This document shows positions 45,980 to 57,202 of a stretch of 64,000 nt of DNA, one piece after another. How positions within the stretch are numbered: the first letter of the stretch is position 1; every line of letters begins with the position of its first letter. Under the pieces are notes generated by a model. The model did not search any database. It was not told where the DNA came from and worked only from the letters and a program-made list of their open reading frames with translations. A program made the translations under genes and the position numbers. Source of the stretch: Daedaleopsis sinensis. Lineage: Eukaryota; Basidiomycota; Agaricomycetes; Polyporales; Polyporaceae. The stretch is from positions 2,356,001 through 2,420,000 of the forward strand of contig CM066301.1 of NCBI GenBank assembly GCA_033807695.1, written 5' to 3'.

Positions 45980-47818
45980 TTAATCGTCTTCCATGAGTTC
46001 CGCAAGCTCCCGCTCCTCGTCTTCGTCCAGCAAATCGGAAGAGGCTTCTGCACTAGTGAGCTGTGCTTCCTCACTGTCGGGCTCCGTCGGGGGAGGAGGA
46101 TGCAATAACTCTAGCGTACGGGCATGTGAGCATATCATCAAGCCCGCTCCGTCAGTACCGCTACGCACCGCTCAATTTCCATAGCCTGAGCGTCCCGTCC
46201 AGGCTCGCGCTCACGACCCACGGCTCGACGCGTACCTTTCCAGGGTCGTTCTCCACTGGCGACTTGCGGAACCACAGCCGGAGCGCGGTCACGTCGTGCC
46301 AATGGCCGTCTGTTTCGGCGATGAGCTCGGGCTCCTCAGGCGTCGACACGTCGTAGACCCTGATGACATCCCCGGAGCCGGTGAGCAAATACGGCTCCGC
46401 GAGCGCGGTTAGCGATAGCGGCAGGATGGTCCGCACTGCCGTCGGGTGCTCGATGGGCGGGACCGGCTTTGTGCCGGTGACGGGGGCCGGCGCGGGGTGC
46501 GAGATGATGTGGACGGTCTCGTCGGTGGATGCTGCAATGAGTTGCTCGAGGTCAGCGTGGAAAGGATGGGGTAAGACCGCTACTGACCCGTCCATAGATG
46601 ACCGTTGCCGTGGATCATCTCGTTGATTCTCGTTCGATGGTGGTTGAGCTCATCGACCAAGGTGCTCTTCCATCGAGATGGGGTTGCGTCGTCTCTAGTG
46701 ATATCCCATATTTTGATCACGCCCATGGTGTCGCCGGTGTAGAGCACGAGAGACTTGTCCGAGAGCACGCGAGCATCGATACACGACACGGGGCGTGTAT
46801 GTTCCCTAAGAGTGGCCACAGAAGTCAACGGTCGTCCATCGCCGACTGTTGATAGATCCCTTTCGTCGTACGTGTGCAGTTCAGTACGGCTAAAATACGG
46901 CAAGGAGTCGAGCAAGAGCATACCAGATTCGGACGATTTTGTCGGACCCGCTAGACACTAGTAGGCGCAGGGATGGGACGACGTGCAGGGCTTTCACAAA
47001 ATCCGAATGGGCCTCGGTAGAAGAGATCAGCTTCTTTGTCTGCAGCAGCAAACTCAGGGTGAGAAAACTTGAAAAGTGAGTTCGAGAACAGAGACCAAGT
47101 CCGCTCGTACCTTTATGTCCCAGATCTTGATCGTCTGGTGGTGCAGGGAGGGATCAGCAAAGCGGTCAAACCATGTATTCGAGCGATGTATACTTTGTCC
47201 CATGAACCCGTCACGAGGAGGTCACCTTTGCCGGATCCCTGTACGCGGTCTACAAATGCGAGTGAGGTGACCGGCGCCGTGTGCCCTTTGAACAATTGAA
47301 GTGTTTTTCCCGTCTGTGCATCGTCCTTAGTTCCCGTGCACGATCACCGGGGGACGACAGACCTCCAGGTCGAGCTTCCTGATGACGGTCGTATTCTCCG
47401 CGATCCAAGCGACGCCATCGCGTACTTGCAGGGCCAACGCTTTCCCGGGGATTTGTATGGGAGAGCCGCGATCCTTTATGCGTTCTGCTTTCTCCTTGCG
47501 AGTCTTCACAAACGGTGCTGGTCAGACATCCGAGGCCTGGGGAAGATGCATTTCGTCAGGCGTACTAGTTCGAGTTTCAGCTCAGCTTCAGAACGAAGCA
47601 GATGTGATGTGTCCCCGGTCTGCATGTCGAAGTGCTGGCGGTGAGCTTTTGATGGCAACGGAATATTGAGCGCCACTGACACTCCGCTCGATTGAGCGCT
47701 CCATCCAACGGTTTTTATGAACTCGTACTCCGAGTCGTCCCTTGCAACCGTCCCTCTTGCCCCCTCGCACTCTTCTCGGCCGGAAGCAAGAAGAGCACGG
47801 TATGCATATGTGTCCCAT
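45980..47818 (-). CDS. WD40 repeat protein, function unknown
   Basis: A beta-propeller protein; I do not recognise a named family. Proposed start MGHICIP at 47818, with a first intron of 57 nt leading to DDSEYEFIKTVGWSAQSSG, then VSVALNIPLPSKAHRQHFDM, MQTGDTSHLLRSEAELKLEL and, after a second intron, TRKEKAERIKDRGSPIQIPG. WD units follow: VAWIAENTTVIRKLDLE, LFKGHTAPVTSLAFVDRV, LLVTGSWDK, REHTRPVSCIDARVL, LYTGDTMGVIKIWDI, LIAASTDETVHII, LLTGSGDVIRVYDVS and VVSASLDGTLRLWKLSG. It ends with an acidic tail, DLLDEDEERELAELMEDD. About 480 residues. The propeller suggests a scaffold. An alternative start at 47625 (MQTGDTS) is possible. The 3' end lies 108 bases from the convergent nitronate monooxygenase. 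Confidence 0.72.
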
Positions 47819-48238
47819 TCTCACTTACCAGCTCGGAACTCACCCGAGACGGATACTGCTTCACAGACAAGCCAGCGCCTTTAACCCTCGGCTAGCCGCT
47901 AACCTAAAGTTCAATCCCAAACTTTCCTAAGCACTATACTTACTACGCGAGATTGCCGTGGCCAAAAATCCCACTGTGACGGACGTTCGCGCAGTTCGAA
48001 TTGAATCTGAGCCTTGCGGGTGTGTTCCGGATCCCGCGGAGCCGTTTCATGCTCAGCAACTTGTCAGCAGCCACTGCCAAAACCTTCGCGCCTTCCGAGA
48101 CGTCGGCCCTCTCCAGACCCATCCTCCTCCGAATACTCATCCTCGTCTCCCCGCATTGTACTCATAGCCTGCTAGCACGCTCATCGTTCTTCACTCGGCG
48201 ACCAACTCCATTTCGTTCTTTGATTCTACGCGTACACC
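47819..48238. other. Divergent promoter, WD40 protein / helical protein
   Basis: 420 bases. The minus strand near 47820-47890 has protein-like open reading with a perfect donor-like GTAAGTGAG at about 47820-47830, so the WD40 gene may have another upstream exon. No other feature is supported. Confidence 0.4.
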
Positions 48239-49097
48239 ATGAGCGGCCGTCTTGCATCCTTCCGTGGCCCTTCTACGCCTTCCTCATCCCCCATCTCCGT
48301 CCGCCAGCAAAACACCCCAGCGTCGCCTTCACGGCTCTCCGAACTGCCGCACCATCGAGCCCTCAGAACACAACTAATCGAGCTGCGGAACATCGCCTAC
48401 GAGTGGGACGAGCGAGTATCTGGCCAAGGTCTAAAGGCTGTTTCGAGTCTCGTGAACGCTCGAACGGAGCTTGAGTATGTCTCCCGCACGCGTGTTCATT
48501 GCTTCCGACTTTGACGTCTTGCGTTCCGCAAGCAATGACCTCGCACTTATACCGGAAGGGAGACAACCGACATATCCAATCGTGCTGGAAAGGCTACGTT
48601 TCATGGAGAGCTGCATAGAGGATCTCCATGAAGTGGTCAGACGACTTGTGAGAACCCCCCTCTCCTTTATCTGGACTCCTCCTGAACGACACAATTTCAG
48701 GATAAGCTGTTCCAGAAGATGGTGAAGATCATCCGAAGTCTCGAAGTCCTACTGCGCGAAGTGCACAAGACGAAGGGCTGGAAGTTCGCTCAGGAGCCTC
48801 TCTGGGTGACTTGGTCTCTGGAGAAATTCGGTGAGTGTCGTGCCCGCTCCGTCGTGCGCCGGCGTTGACCCGTCGCCAGTGACGAAGCTGCCGTATATTC
48901 TGAAGCCGTATCGACGGTCCCTGGAGATGCACTTGGACCTGGTCGAACAGCTGCGGCCCCATGACGTCACTTTCGACGAGTCCCGCAAGATCGTCGCGTT
49001 GTGGCAAGCGCAGCCGCACCTTGCCCAGGGCGGCTGGGACGCCATCTGGGAGGACATCTGTACCGTCGAGGTCGACCGCTGGGCTGCTCCCCGGTGA
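48239..49097 (+). CDS. Conserved-looking helical protein, unknown function
   Basis: Not recognised. Four exons joined in frame by three GT-AG introns of about 50-60 nt (starting about 48475, 48649 and 48831). It starts MSGRLASFRGPSTPSSSP, a Ser/Pro-rich head, then a mostly helical body: LRTQLIELRNIAYEWDERV, KAVSSLVNARTELDNDLAL, YPIVLERLRFMESCIEDLHE, KMVKIIRSLEVLLREVHKTK, WKFAQEPLWVTWSLEKFVTK and LEMHLDLVEQLRP. It ends IWEDICTVEVDRWAAPR. About 215 residues. No signal, membrane segment or catalytic motif is seen. The dense heptad-like Leu/Ile/Val pattern suggests a helical bundle or a complex subunit. The clean exon structure and Trp-rich blocks argue for a true, constrained gene. Confidence 0.68.
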
Positions 49098-49497
49098 CAG
49101 TCCCGACTGCGGCTCCCAGGACTTTCTCTTCGAACGTGCATACGTGACATATACCTTCATCACCCCTACCACCACTCCTACTGACCTCGAGCTCGCCTTG
49201 AGATGGACAGTACATACGCTCTTTATTGGTGACTTATACCACCGCAGGTCGTTCTGCCATTCACACTGTACATATCAGCATCATCCCTTGCTGTCGATTC
49301 TGCTCTGCTCAGCTGACCAACAATGTATTCATATGCTCGCTACATATCCGCCGTATGTCATGACCTCACAGGTCCGCGCTTTCATAGTCGTGTGGGACTC
49401 AGTAGTTCCAGCTGGTGTACAACAGTATAGTTCTTGACAGCAGGCTCCGTGCGGGTGTGGCACAAGGTATACAGTATGTATACAACCCATCCTACGG
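49098..49497. other. Convergent 3' region
   Basis: 400 bases between the ends of the helical-protein gene and SEN15. Presumed 3' untranslated regions; nothing else is supported. Confidence 0.5.
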
Positions 49498-50101
49498 TTA
49501 CAGTGGAGGCTTGACAATGCCAGGGCTGACTTTATAGTACACAATCGACGAGTCCTCCGTGTTGATGGCAAGGTAGACGTGCGGGGGTGCCCCGAGCTCT
49601 TTGAAGGTGGTCCGGATCCTGCACACACGCGAAGAAGCCCGCGTCAACATGCATCGGAGAATGTGCGGCGGCATACATACCAGTCCGTCGAAAGAGACTC
49701 GGACAGCACGCATGGGACCACACAGAGCAGAGGTTCCTGTGCGAAGCTCGTGTTAATCGAGGAGAGCGTAGCAAACGCATCCTCCGGTGGCAGTCACGCA
49801 CCATTTGTGGTCGGCGCCCACGGATAGCACATCTCGAGCAGCCGGGCAGCTCGATGAGCTCGAGATCGGTCCATTGCTGGGCTATAGCAGACAAACATCC
49901 CCTATTATGCGGTGTACTCGTGCCATAATGTATGTGTATGCGCACCTAGCTTCATGTCATTGTAAGTTTGGAACAACGAACCCGCCGCTTTGGGAAATTT
50001 TGAAAGGTACGGAGCCAGCGTTGCGTACTATGCATAGGTTAGGCCTCTGAGCAGAGTTGAGCTCTGCAAGGGCTGACACTCACGGACGGGTGCTTGTCCA
50101 T
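49498..50101 (-). CDS. SEN15: tRNA-splicing endonuclease subunit SEN15
   Basis: A structural subunit of the tRNA intron endonuclease. Five short exons. It starts MDKHPS at 50101, then AGSLFQTYNDMKLA, QQWTDLELIELPG with RGRRPQ, EPLLCVVPCVLSESLSTDW, and IRTTFKELGAPPHVYLAINT ending DSSIVYYKVSPGIVKPPL. The closing block (YLAI-ED-SIVYYK-SPGIVKPP) is the hallmark of the Sen15 domain. About 125 residues, usual for this small subunit. The upstream neighbour is SYF1 on the same strand, another RNA-splicing gene, but the two act in different pathways. Confidence 0.8.
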
Positions 50102-50311
50102 GTCGAGTGGACTCGTCAACGAGACAACTAGAGGGACGAGAGCAAAAACGAAATGACTCCGCCAACAACGAGAATAGAATCGCTCGATTAGGCAGGTGCA
50201 GTGTTCACTCAAGCCTCGCGAGTCTCATGCTCAGGCTGGCTGTCCATTTGATACATGAACCGAAACGATAGCAGATGCGCAGGTAAGTACTACAACAACA
50301 ACGAAGCAACA

Positions 50312-53300
50312 TCAGTCCTCCTCGTCTGATATCTGGATCTCGTCCTCGTTCGCCTGCGGTGCAGCCTCCAGCGCCTCCTGCTGCCTGACGTTCGTACTGT
50401 GCTTCGCCGACACGAACGCCGGGGTCTTCCCACTCCCTCCAGCCGCCTGCCGCTCCGCAGCGGCCATCGCGTCGGCGGGGGGCGCATCCCGCTCCGCCTC
50501 CGTCTCCAGCCCGGACTCCTTCGCGGCCATCTGCGCGGCGAGGTACGACGCCTCGGTGTTGAACTGCGCCTGCACGCTGCGCTTGATGCGGAGCATCTCG
50601 CGGAACGTGTCCTCGGACCCGGTCTCGATCTCGAAGTTGTTCCACTCCTGCCAGAACTTGGGGTGCACGCGCGGGTCGCAGAACTGCGACGCGTGCGCGT
50701 AGATGGCCCGCGCGCGGTCGATCTCGCCCAGCTTGCGCTCCATCGCCGCGAACCGGAGACACATCTCGGCCGTCTGGCGGTCGGGGAGAAGCTCGATCGC
50801 GCGCTCGTAGATCGGTCGGGTGGCCGGGAGGCCGTAGTTGGAGGTGGCCTTCGCGATATAGATGGTGAAGAGCTGCACGGGGAGTGTAAGGCCGTGCTCT
50901 GGATTGACACGTGTAAACGCACCTCGAACTTGTCCTCGTCGGCGACGGCATTAGTAGCGCGATCATAGATGGACATGGCCCGCTTCGCCAACCCATGTTC
51001 CTCCTCGCAGGAAGCATACATCATGAATATCGGCTTACACGACTTGGGCGGGCATTTCTCCAGTGCTTGTTCAAACAGATCTCTAGCGCGTTCGATCTTG
51101 GTCCCACCCTGAATCATACGCGCATTTTAGAACCGGGCTGAAGCAAGTGCACAGAGGGAGAAACCACATACGTATCGCTTCACGAACTTGGCCAAGTAAA
51201 TGTTCCAAATTTCGAATGACACTGGGAAGGTGAATAATTCCGTGCCACGCTCGTAGATCTAGCGAAACAAGACTTTAGAAGCAGTCCAATGAATTGTTGC
51301 GGATACGTACCTTGAAACTTTCTTCGTAATACTTGTTCTCCTCCAAGAATGCGGCGTAATTGATAATGATCTGCGCATTCGCAATGCGGAGGTCCATGAT
51401 CTTGTCGTATACGGCCTTGGTCGACTCCACGGTTCCTAGTGATTCTTCAAGATCGACATAGAATGACCAAAGCTTGAGGGACTTGAACAATCGCGCCTGG
51501 GCCGATAACGACTACAAAGGAATACTGTTAAGCCAGATTCGGATGCTTACCACAATGACTTACATGGTCGAAGAAGTTGATCTTCGTGTTCTTCGGAATT
51601 ACTGCGGCGCGTTGCATGACACGAATGGCCTCATCGTAGTTCCTGCATGGAAGGTGAGTCCACGGTCAATGAATGATTCTCATTCACCTACTCCTGACGG
51701 ATCTCCATCTCAGCCCATTCGCACCAAACTTCAGCCAGCTCGTCCACGGTCTTAAAGTTGACCTTCGTGGCCTTGTCGAGAATCTTCCGTGCGCTATCGA
51801 GGTCGTGTTCCGCCTCGCCTGTTGTTCCACCTTCTTCGTAAAATTTGGCGAAATTGATGTACAGCCGGTGGAAATTGGCGGTTGCTTTGCGCGGATGGAT
51901 TGTGGCAAGGGCTTTGTTGTATGTCTCTGCGACCTGTTATCCCAATTAATGACCGGTTACATAGATAGCACATGAATAACAGATCGAAACTTAGGACATA
52001 CCTTTTCGTCGTTGTCGCCCCAAAGCGCCACTCGCTTTTCCCACTCCTGTACATCGTTCGGATTCCTCCTCAGAAGAACATCATTGACCAGGAACGGTCT
52101 ACGATCCATGAGCTCCTCAAACTCCTTCATCTTCGCATCCAGCTCCTTCTCGGTCTGCTTCACGTCTTCCTCGTCCTCGTCCTCGTCGGGGTCTGCGATG
52201 CTCTCCATCATCGCGCTGATCAAGCTCTCCGAGAACTCCGCATACGCGTCGAATATTTGCGTGAAGTCGCGGAGGGTGAGGACCGACGCCAGGCCGCGCT
52301 CGAATGTGAGCTTCGCACGGTCGAACTCGCCGCGTTTGATCCAATACGTCGCAAGCCCAGTCCAGAGTCGACCGGCTTGGTCTTTGTAGACGTCCAGACC
52401 GTCTTTGTGCACAATGTTCTCAATATTGAGCTTTCGTAGGTTCTGCGGGTCCTCGTCCTCATCGTAGGGACCGACCGGCTTGCCGTCCGAACCGACTGTG
52501 GCTGCCGGTCCGGCAAAACGTATAAGCTTGCCATCGACGGACGCGGGTTCCGCAGGCTGCTGAGAAACAGCCGCCTCTTCGATCCTGGTGTTAGAATCAA
52601 TGGTGTCCGATACGTCCATTCCGACCTCCTCAGCATGTTTCTCGACGACGTCGAGGAACTCGCCAAGGAGTTGGTATGGACTTTTCCCCTCGGGACTAGT
52701 ATACTCTCCACGCGCAGCTTTACGAGCAAGCGATAGAAGTAGTTTGGCGGCTTCTAACGGTCGAGGGTCAGGGTTGTTTTCGGAGAGCAAGATAGCGGTG
52801 TAGCGTTCGGTGATGCTGGGATCTACGGCGAGGTATCGGCGGTATACTGAGACAGTTGTCGCGCCCCCTCTTGACTCCGCCCATAGCAAATAGCGAGCCC
52901 ATATTCGTCCATGGAGGGATGGAGGGAGGGTACGCAACGCACGGTCATACGTTCGGCGGGCATGGGTATAGGACAGTTGTGGAGGACAGAACGGGTGGTT
53001 GAATATTGATAGGTAGAGCAGCCATAGACGCGGCATCTTTCACGCTGTCAGAAAGTCCGGACACGAATGAAATGGATAAACTCACTTTGGGTAGCCACAT
53101 GAGAGCACGCTCGAATGTAGCGATCAATAACTTCCACTCTTGCCATCCAACAATCCCATCCACCCCTCCCTCCCATTTCTCCAGATCCTCGTACTCATCC
53201 TCGAGAGCCTCACGCATCTCGGGGAACTTCTTCCTTCCGCCTGCTTTCTTCTTGACTACGAGTTTGCCCAGCACGAAGGACATTCGGGTCTGAAGGTACG

Positions 53301-53661
53301 ATTTCCACAGTTTGAATGATGATGGAAATTGGGCGAGGGCAGCTTCATAGAGATAAGTTTGTCGCTGAAGAGATTTGCGAGCAGCAGGGGAAGCGAGGGG
53401 ACCTAGAAGAGCAGCCGCCTCTGGGGCCAAGTCTGAAGGACTCTCCGCCTTCTGCAGGGCTGCAGAGGCTTCTTTGACATTCTGAATAGCAGTCCACCAG
53501 TGCCTGAACGAAGATGGGTTCCTCAGCAGATCCTCCTCGCGGTGGAGATCCTTGGTAGAAACGAGGTCTGGATGTGTTGTGGGTGTTGGTGTCGGGAAGG
53601 TGAGAGGGAAGGTGGATGTGAGAGACTCCAGGGTCGGTTGCTGTGAGGTCGCAGCCGGCAT
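50312..53661 (-). CDS. SYF1: Pre-mRNA-splicing factor SYF1 (XAB2), HAT repeats
   Basis: A scaffold of the Prp19-associated (NTC) complex in the spliceosome. It starts MPAATSQQPTLESLTSTF. HAT units, about 15, with the W/Y/A pattern, run through FRHWWTAIQNVKEASAALQK, YLYEAALAQFPSSFKLWKSY, FERALMWLPKMPRLWLLYLS, RTYDRALRTLPPSLHGRIWA, DQAGRLWTGLATYWIKRGEF, EWEKRVALWGDNDEK, NFHRLYINFAKFYEEGG, KLWSFYVDLEESLGTVESTK and IYERAIELLPDRQTAEMCLR. The C-terminus ends QANEDEIQISDEED, an acidic tail. About eight introns. About 1,000 residues, longer than yeast Syf1 and near metazoan XAB2. An upstream in-frame ATG at 53775 would add 38 residues. It shares a 197-base divergent promoter with BET4. Confidence 0.88.
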
Positions 53662-53858
53662 TTTGGAGAGAGTCGACGAGAGTCTGGCCGATGTCGGACG
53701 AGAAGGAGGGATGGTCGTGAACAACAGCAAGTTGCGCGTCAGACGCCGTACGCGAGTCTGGCGCCGGGCGCGCATACGTGCCACAAGCGCGAGATCAACA
53801 GAAACGCGTTATGGGCGTCTGTGTCCACACTGCGGTTATCTCTCAACCTCGATCATCC

Positions 53859-55281
53859 ATGGTACGTGTGTGGGCACTTCTCCTTACTGCTCGTCGTTGA
53901 CCTTCCAGTAGCACGGCGTTCAACGGGTTAGATACTCTCGCGAGGCACTGGCCGCGAAGAAAGAGCGGGAGCAGACCAAACTGAAGGAGTTTCAAGGCTT
54001 GACCGAGGCGGTCCTCAGCCGAGTGAGTTCTGACCGTGCGGGTACTTACTCACAGGGCTTATATGTACCTCGCTCCCCCCACAGAAGAAGGATAGAGACT
54101 ATGGAAAGGACTCCTTTGATCTCACTACCCGACTCCTCCACGTCAACCCGGAGTTCTACACTGTTTGGAACTACCGCAGACATATTCTCCTCAATGGCAC
54201 ATTTTCCACAAGGTATACAGCGGCTTCGTCGTGCGGCCTCAGACATATCTGATCCGGACTATCGCAGTACATCTGCCCAAATCAACGACGCCCTATCGGA
54301 TGAACTATCTCTTACAACTACCTTCCTAAAGCAACATCCCAAGGTGTACTGGATTTGGAACCACCGTCAATGGTGTCTACAACAAGTTCCAGATGGTCCG
54401 ACCGAGAGCGACCCGGACGGATGGCGCCAATCATATTGGAACAAAGAGTTGTTTGTCGTAGAGAAGATGTTGGACGCCGACCCTCGTAACTGTCAGTATC
54501 TCCCGCATGGCATCTGCCGGCTACGGGCTCACCGCGTGCTAGTCATGGCATGGAACTACCGCCGCTACATACTAGCGATGATGCCGGTGAAGCGTTCCCC
54601 GCTTACCGAGCTATCTTACACCAAGCGTAAGATCGAAGCCAACTTCTCAAATTTCAGTGCATGGCATCAGCGCTCGAAGGTCTTGACCACCCTCTGGGAT
54701 TCAGGGAAGCTCGATAAAGCCAAGACCATTGAGGAAGGTACGGCACGACATGACCTGTTGCCCTGCATTTTTCTCATTTCATTTTACCGCAGAGTTCGAT
54801 CTGGTCAAGAACGCTATGTATACAGATCCGAATGATCAGAGTGTCTGGATCTACCATCGTTGGCTTATAGGACGAGGCCAGTTAATTGAATCCTGAACAT
54901 GAGCTATCGCTGATAGAACTAACTGTAGGTGACGAGCGCGACATCATAGAGCGGGAGGTGGCATCCATTCAAGAGCTACTCGACGAGCAGCCCGACAGCA
55001 AATGTGAGTAGCTGAGAACCAGCTTTTGCTTAAAAGCAGACAATGACGCATTCAAATCAGGGTGTATGGAGTCGCTCGTATTCTACAAGCGATTGGTGTT
55101 GCGCCGGCATGGCGATTCTATCACCGGAGACCAGCGGCGCATGCTAGAGGAGGAATGCACGGATTTGCTCCACAGGCTGCAACTTGTGGATCCGGATCGG
55201 CGACAGCGCTACATCGATATATGTGGGTATTTCTTGCCTCAATATTCTATTGCTACAAGCTCAATCGAGTCACGAAGCTAG
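53859..55281 (+). CDS. BET4: Rab geranylgeranyltransferase alpha subunit
   Basis: The alpha subunit of type II protein geranylgeranyltransferase, which with the beta subunit prenylates Rab GTPases. The first exon is only the ATG at 53859-53861; after a 49-55-nt intron it continues HGVQRVRYSREALAAKKERE. PPTA repeats follow: LLHVNPEFYTVWNYR, FLKQHPKVYWIWNHRQWCLQ, MLDADPRNFHAWNYRRYILA, NFSNFSAWHQRSKVLTTLW and AMYTDPNDQSVWIYHRWLIG, each with the W-x-x-R/H pattern. The C-terminal part reads SLVFYKRLVLRRHGD and DLLHRLQLVDPDRRQRYIDI; the exact end is uncertain (the open frame stops at 55281). About seven introns. About 330 residues. The PPTA repeats fit BET4; RAM2 is the close alternative, but the N-terminal HGVxR is BET4-like. 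Confidence 0.86.
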
Positions 55282-55582
55282 CCGCAGTGCATGAATGAAT
55301 GCAACTATTTTGTCTGTATCAGTCTCCTCACATGGTCATCAGAACAATGGCAACGTTCCGGCATACACACTCCAAATATGTCACCACAACCCGCAGTGAT
55401 TCGCGCTCGGCGAGGCTTGTGACTTCAGCTTATCGATTCACAGGTACAATTGCCAGCGCCATACAAGCTATCCTACACACACGCTGCCACAACCCATCGA
55501 TGGCTTGATGGAAAGGAACAGCAGGGAGAGACGTTCATGAACGAGACGCAGGGATAGGTGTAGATGGTGGTTCGTGGGACGT
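55282..55582. other. Convergent 3' region, BET4 and metallothionein
   Basis: About 300 bases with the 3' ends of two converging genes. No supported coding region. Confidence 0.45.
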
Positions 55583-55805
55583 TCAGCACTTGCACTCGCC
55601 GGGCTTGCAACCGCAGCTGGAAGGTAGTAAGGTCAGACAACATCTGCGGTCGACGGTTGCTCTGCGAATACTGACGTCGAGCCGCAGTTGCAGGTGCTAG
55701 AGCCGCACGCAGCGTTCTTGGGAGCGTCGGTGTTCTGTAGAGATGGCGGTGAGCACGACAGTCCTCCGAGGACCTATGGTGGATGCGTAGACTCACAGCG
55801 TACAT
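55583..55805 (-). CDS. Small Cys-rich metallothionein, three exons, 33 residues
   Basis: A metal-binding peptide, expected to hold Cu(I), Cd or Zn. Exons are 55805-55797 (MYA), 55734-55676 and 55616-55583, with introns 55735-55796 (62 nt) and 55617-55675 (59 nt), both GT-AG. Exon 2 reads NTDAPKNAACGSSTCNCGS and exon 3 gives TCGCKPGECKC then stop. The peptide has seven Cys (residues 13, 18, 20, 24, 26, 31, 33), arranged as C-x4-C-x-C-x3-C-x-C-x4-C-x-C. No aromatic residue follows Tyr2 and there is no His, as in metallothioneins. The CNCGSTCGC core recalls the Neurospora and Agaricus copper metallothioneins, which also have seven Cys. A TATAAG lies 90 bases upstream and a CACGTG beyond it. Open-frame searches miss it because no exon exceeds 60 bases. 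Confidence 0.85.
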
Positions 55806-55874
55806 GGTGGGGAAGAGGTGAGTGTTATGAGTTTGGTTGGCTAGTGGTGGTAGTGGTTGGAGCACTGAGGAGAG

Positions 55875-56581
55875 ATGGGTGCCACTGGCCGCCTTATATC
55901 TCCTTCATCAAACCCTGCACGTGCGTGGCGCGGCCGCGCAGCAACACCTGAAAAAGGCAACCAAGTAAGTTTGCGCGACTTTATGGACACCAATCACACA
56001 TCTCAGCCGCAGAGCGCTTCGGCTTGGGTCTTAGCGGTATCCCGAACTGCCGTAAGTTCAAGGGTGCTTTCACAGACCCGGCCGATGGACCGATGGTCTA
56101 CAAAATCCCTCAGCGCGAGGCGTGGCGTCCGCCGCGTCTCCAGATGCTTCCTTACCTCACAGGGCCGGGAAGGCAGGTCGTGGTGTTCTGCTCTAGTGCG
56201 TCCTTGCTTCCCAATGCCCCGAGCAGTGTCTTGTTACCCCACTTGGGCGTGGACGATAGAGGTTAGTCGACACACCATTATGTCCTTATCTCCACTGAAT
56301 TCGTATATCGATAGAATTCTCCTGTTACGGCTGTAGCCTCGACTTGCACACTGACTTGAAGATGCGATGATCGTGCGGGTAAGATCGTTCTTCGTCGCTC
56401 AGCCGTTCGAAGCGTCAGTGAGGCCGTTATCTGGCCCCTGAACTCACAGGTATGGCGGATGTGCCAGGAGGAGAGGAGGAGATCAGTGAATCTAACCATA
56501 TACGCGGGTTCTCTATTTCTTCGGCAACCTTCGCGCATGAAGAGCGGTGAAGCCTCAGGCCTCAGGATGCTCCTGCACTAG
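55875..56581 (+). CDS. Tentative hypothetical gene, unknown function
   Basis: Not recognised. The central exon (about 56018-56260) reads RFGLGLSGIPNCRKFKGAFT, DPADGPMVYKIPQREAWRPP, then RLQMLPYLTGPGRQVVVFC and LLPHLGVDDR, clearly protein-like. A first exon from ATG 55875 (MGATGRLISPSSNPARAWRG, ending PEKGNQ before GTAAGT) joins it in frame if the acceptor is at about 56017. A short exon then gives DAMIVR and a last exon runs VWRMCQEERRRSVNLTIYAG to LRMLLH, stopping at 56579-56581. Against it, exon 1 covers the TATA box of the divergent metallothionein gene and one acceptor is weak. It may be a decayed gene or a young lineage gene. Confidence 0.35.
55892..55899 (-). promoter_or_regulatory. TATA box of the metallothionein gene
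   Basis: On the minus strand GATATAAGG reads TATAAG, about 90 bases upstream of the metallothionein ATG. A CACGTG palindrome (55918-55923) lies about 20 bases further upstream. Confidence 0.5.
55918..55923. promoter_or_regulatory. CACGTG E-box upstream of the metallothionein
   Basis: A CACGTG palindrome about 113 bases upstream of the metallothionein ATG and 20 bases beyond its TATA element. No classical copper-fist or MRE core was found by eye, so metal control is unproven. Confidence 0.35.
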
Positions 56582-57202
56582 TCATGTCACTTGTCAATCC
56601 TGAACTCAACCCTCCCCAGTCCAGCGAGACCTTTGATGTGTTCATGATCTCCTTGGCGACAAAACACTGCCTCAAAAACTGCCTACTTCTCACGGACAAG
56701 ACCCTTGTGACCAGACGGGAGTGCCACATGTGAGGCCCATGTTGATTGCGCCTGCACTCTGTTCTCCGAATTACATAGCAGCTTTGGCCCTGGCCACATG
56801 TGCCATTCCCCTCCATCAAACCCAGAGCTCAATAGAGTCTAGCATCGCTCATCTTCATCTTCGTACTAGCTTGAGAGAGAGAAGTTGATATGAAATTGCT
56901 GCGGATACATGTAGAGTAACACGACAGTAGGTACAGATTTTCGACAATGATGAGAGCCATGAAGCCAGCGTATTGCGGGGTTATCAAGAATCGTAAGTTC
57001 GTGAGAGTCATGTAAGGCATGAGGAGGCGTTCAACGGGACGGCATGCGCGACAAGAAGGAAGGCGTGGGGGAGGGTGCAACCCTACATGTGTAGAAGAAT
57101 AATAATGTACTTTCATGCACAGCAAGAGACGTCGACGGGGAGACCAAGAGAAGAGGAACAACATATCGCGGATGACAAGCATACATTGGTCCAAAGAATT
57201 GC
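56582..57202. other. Intergenic region before the EDC4-like 3' end
   Basis: About 620 bases. Minus-strand open frames here are the downstream run-on of EDC4 exons and read poorly. No gene, repeat or element is supported. Confidence 0.45.
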
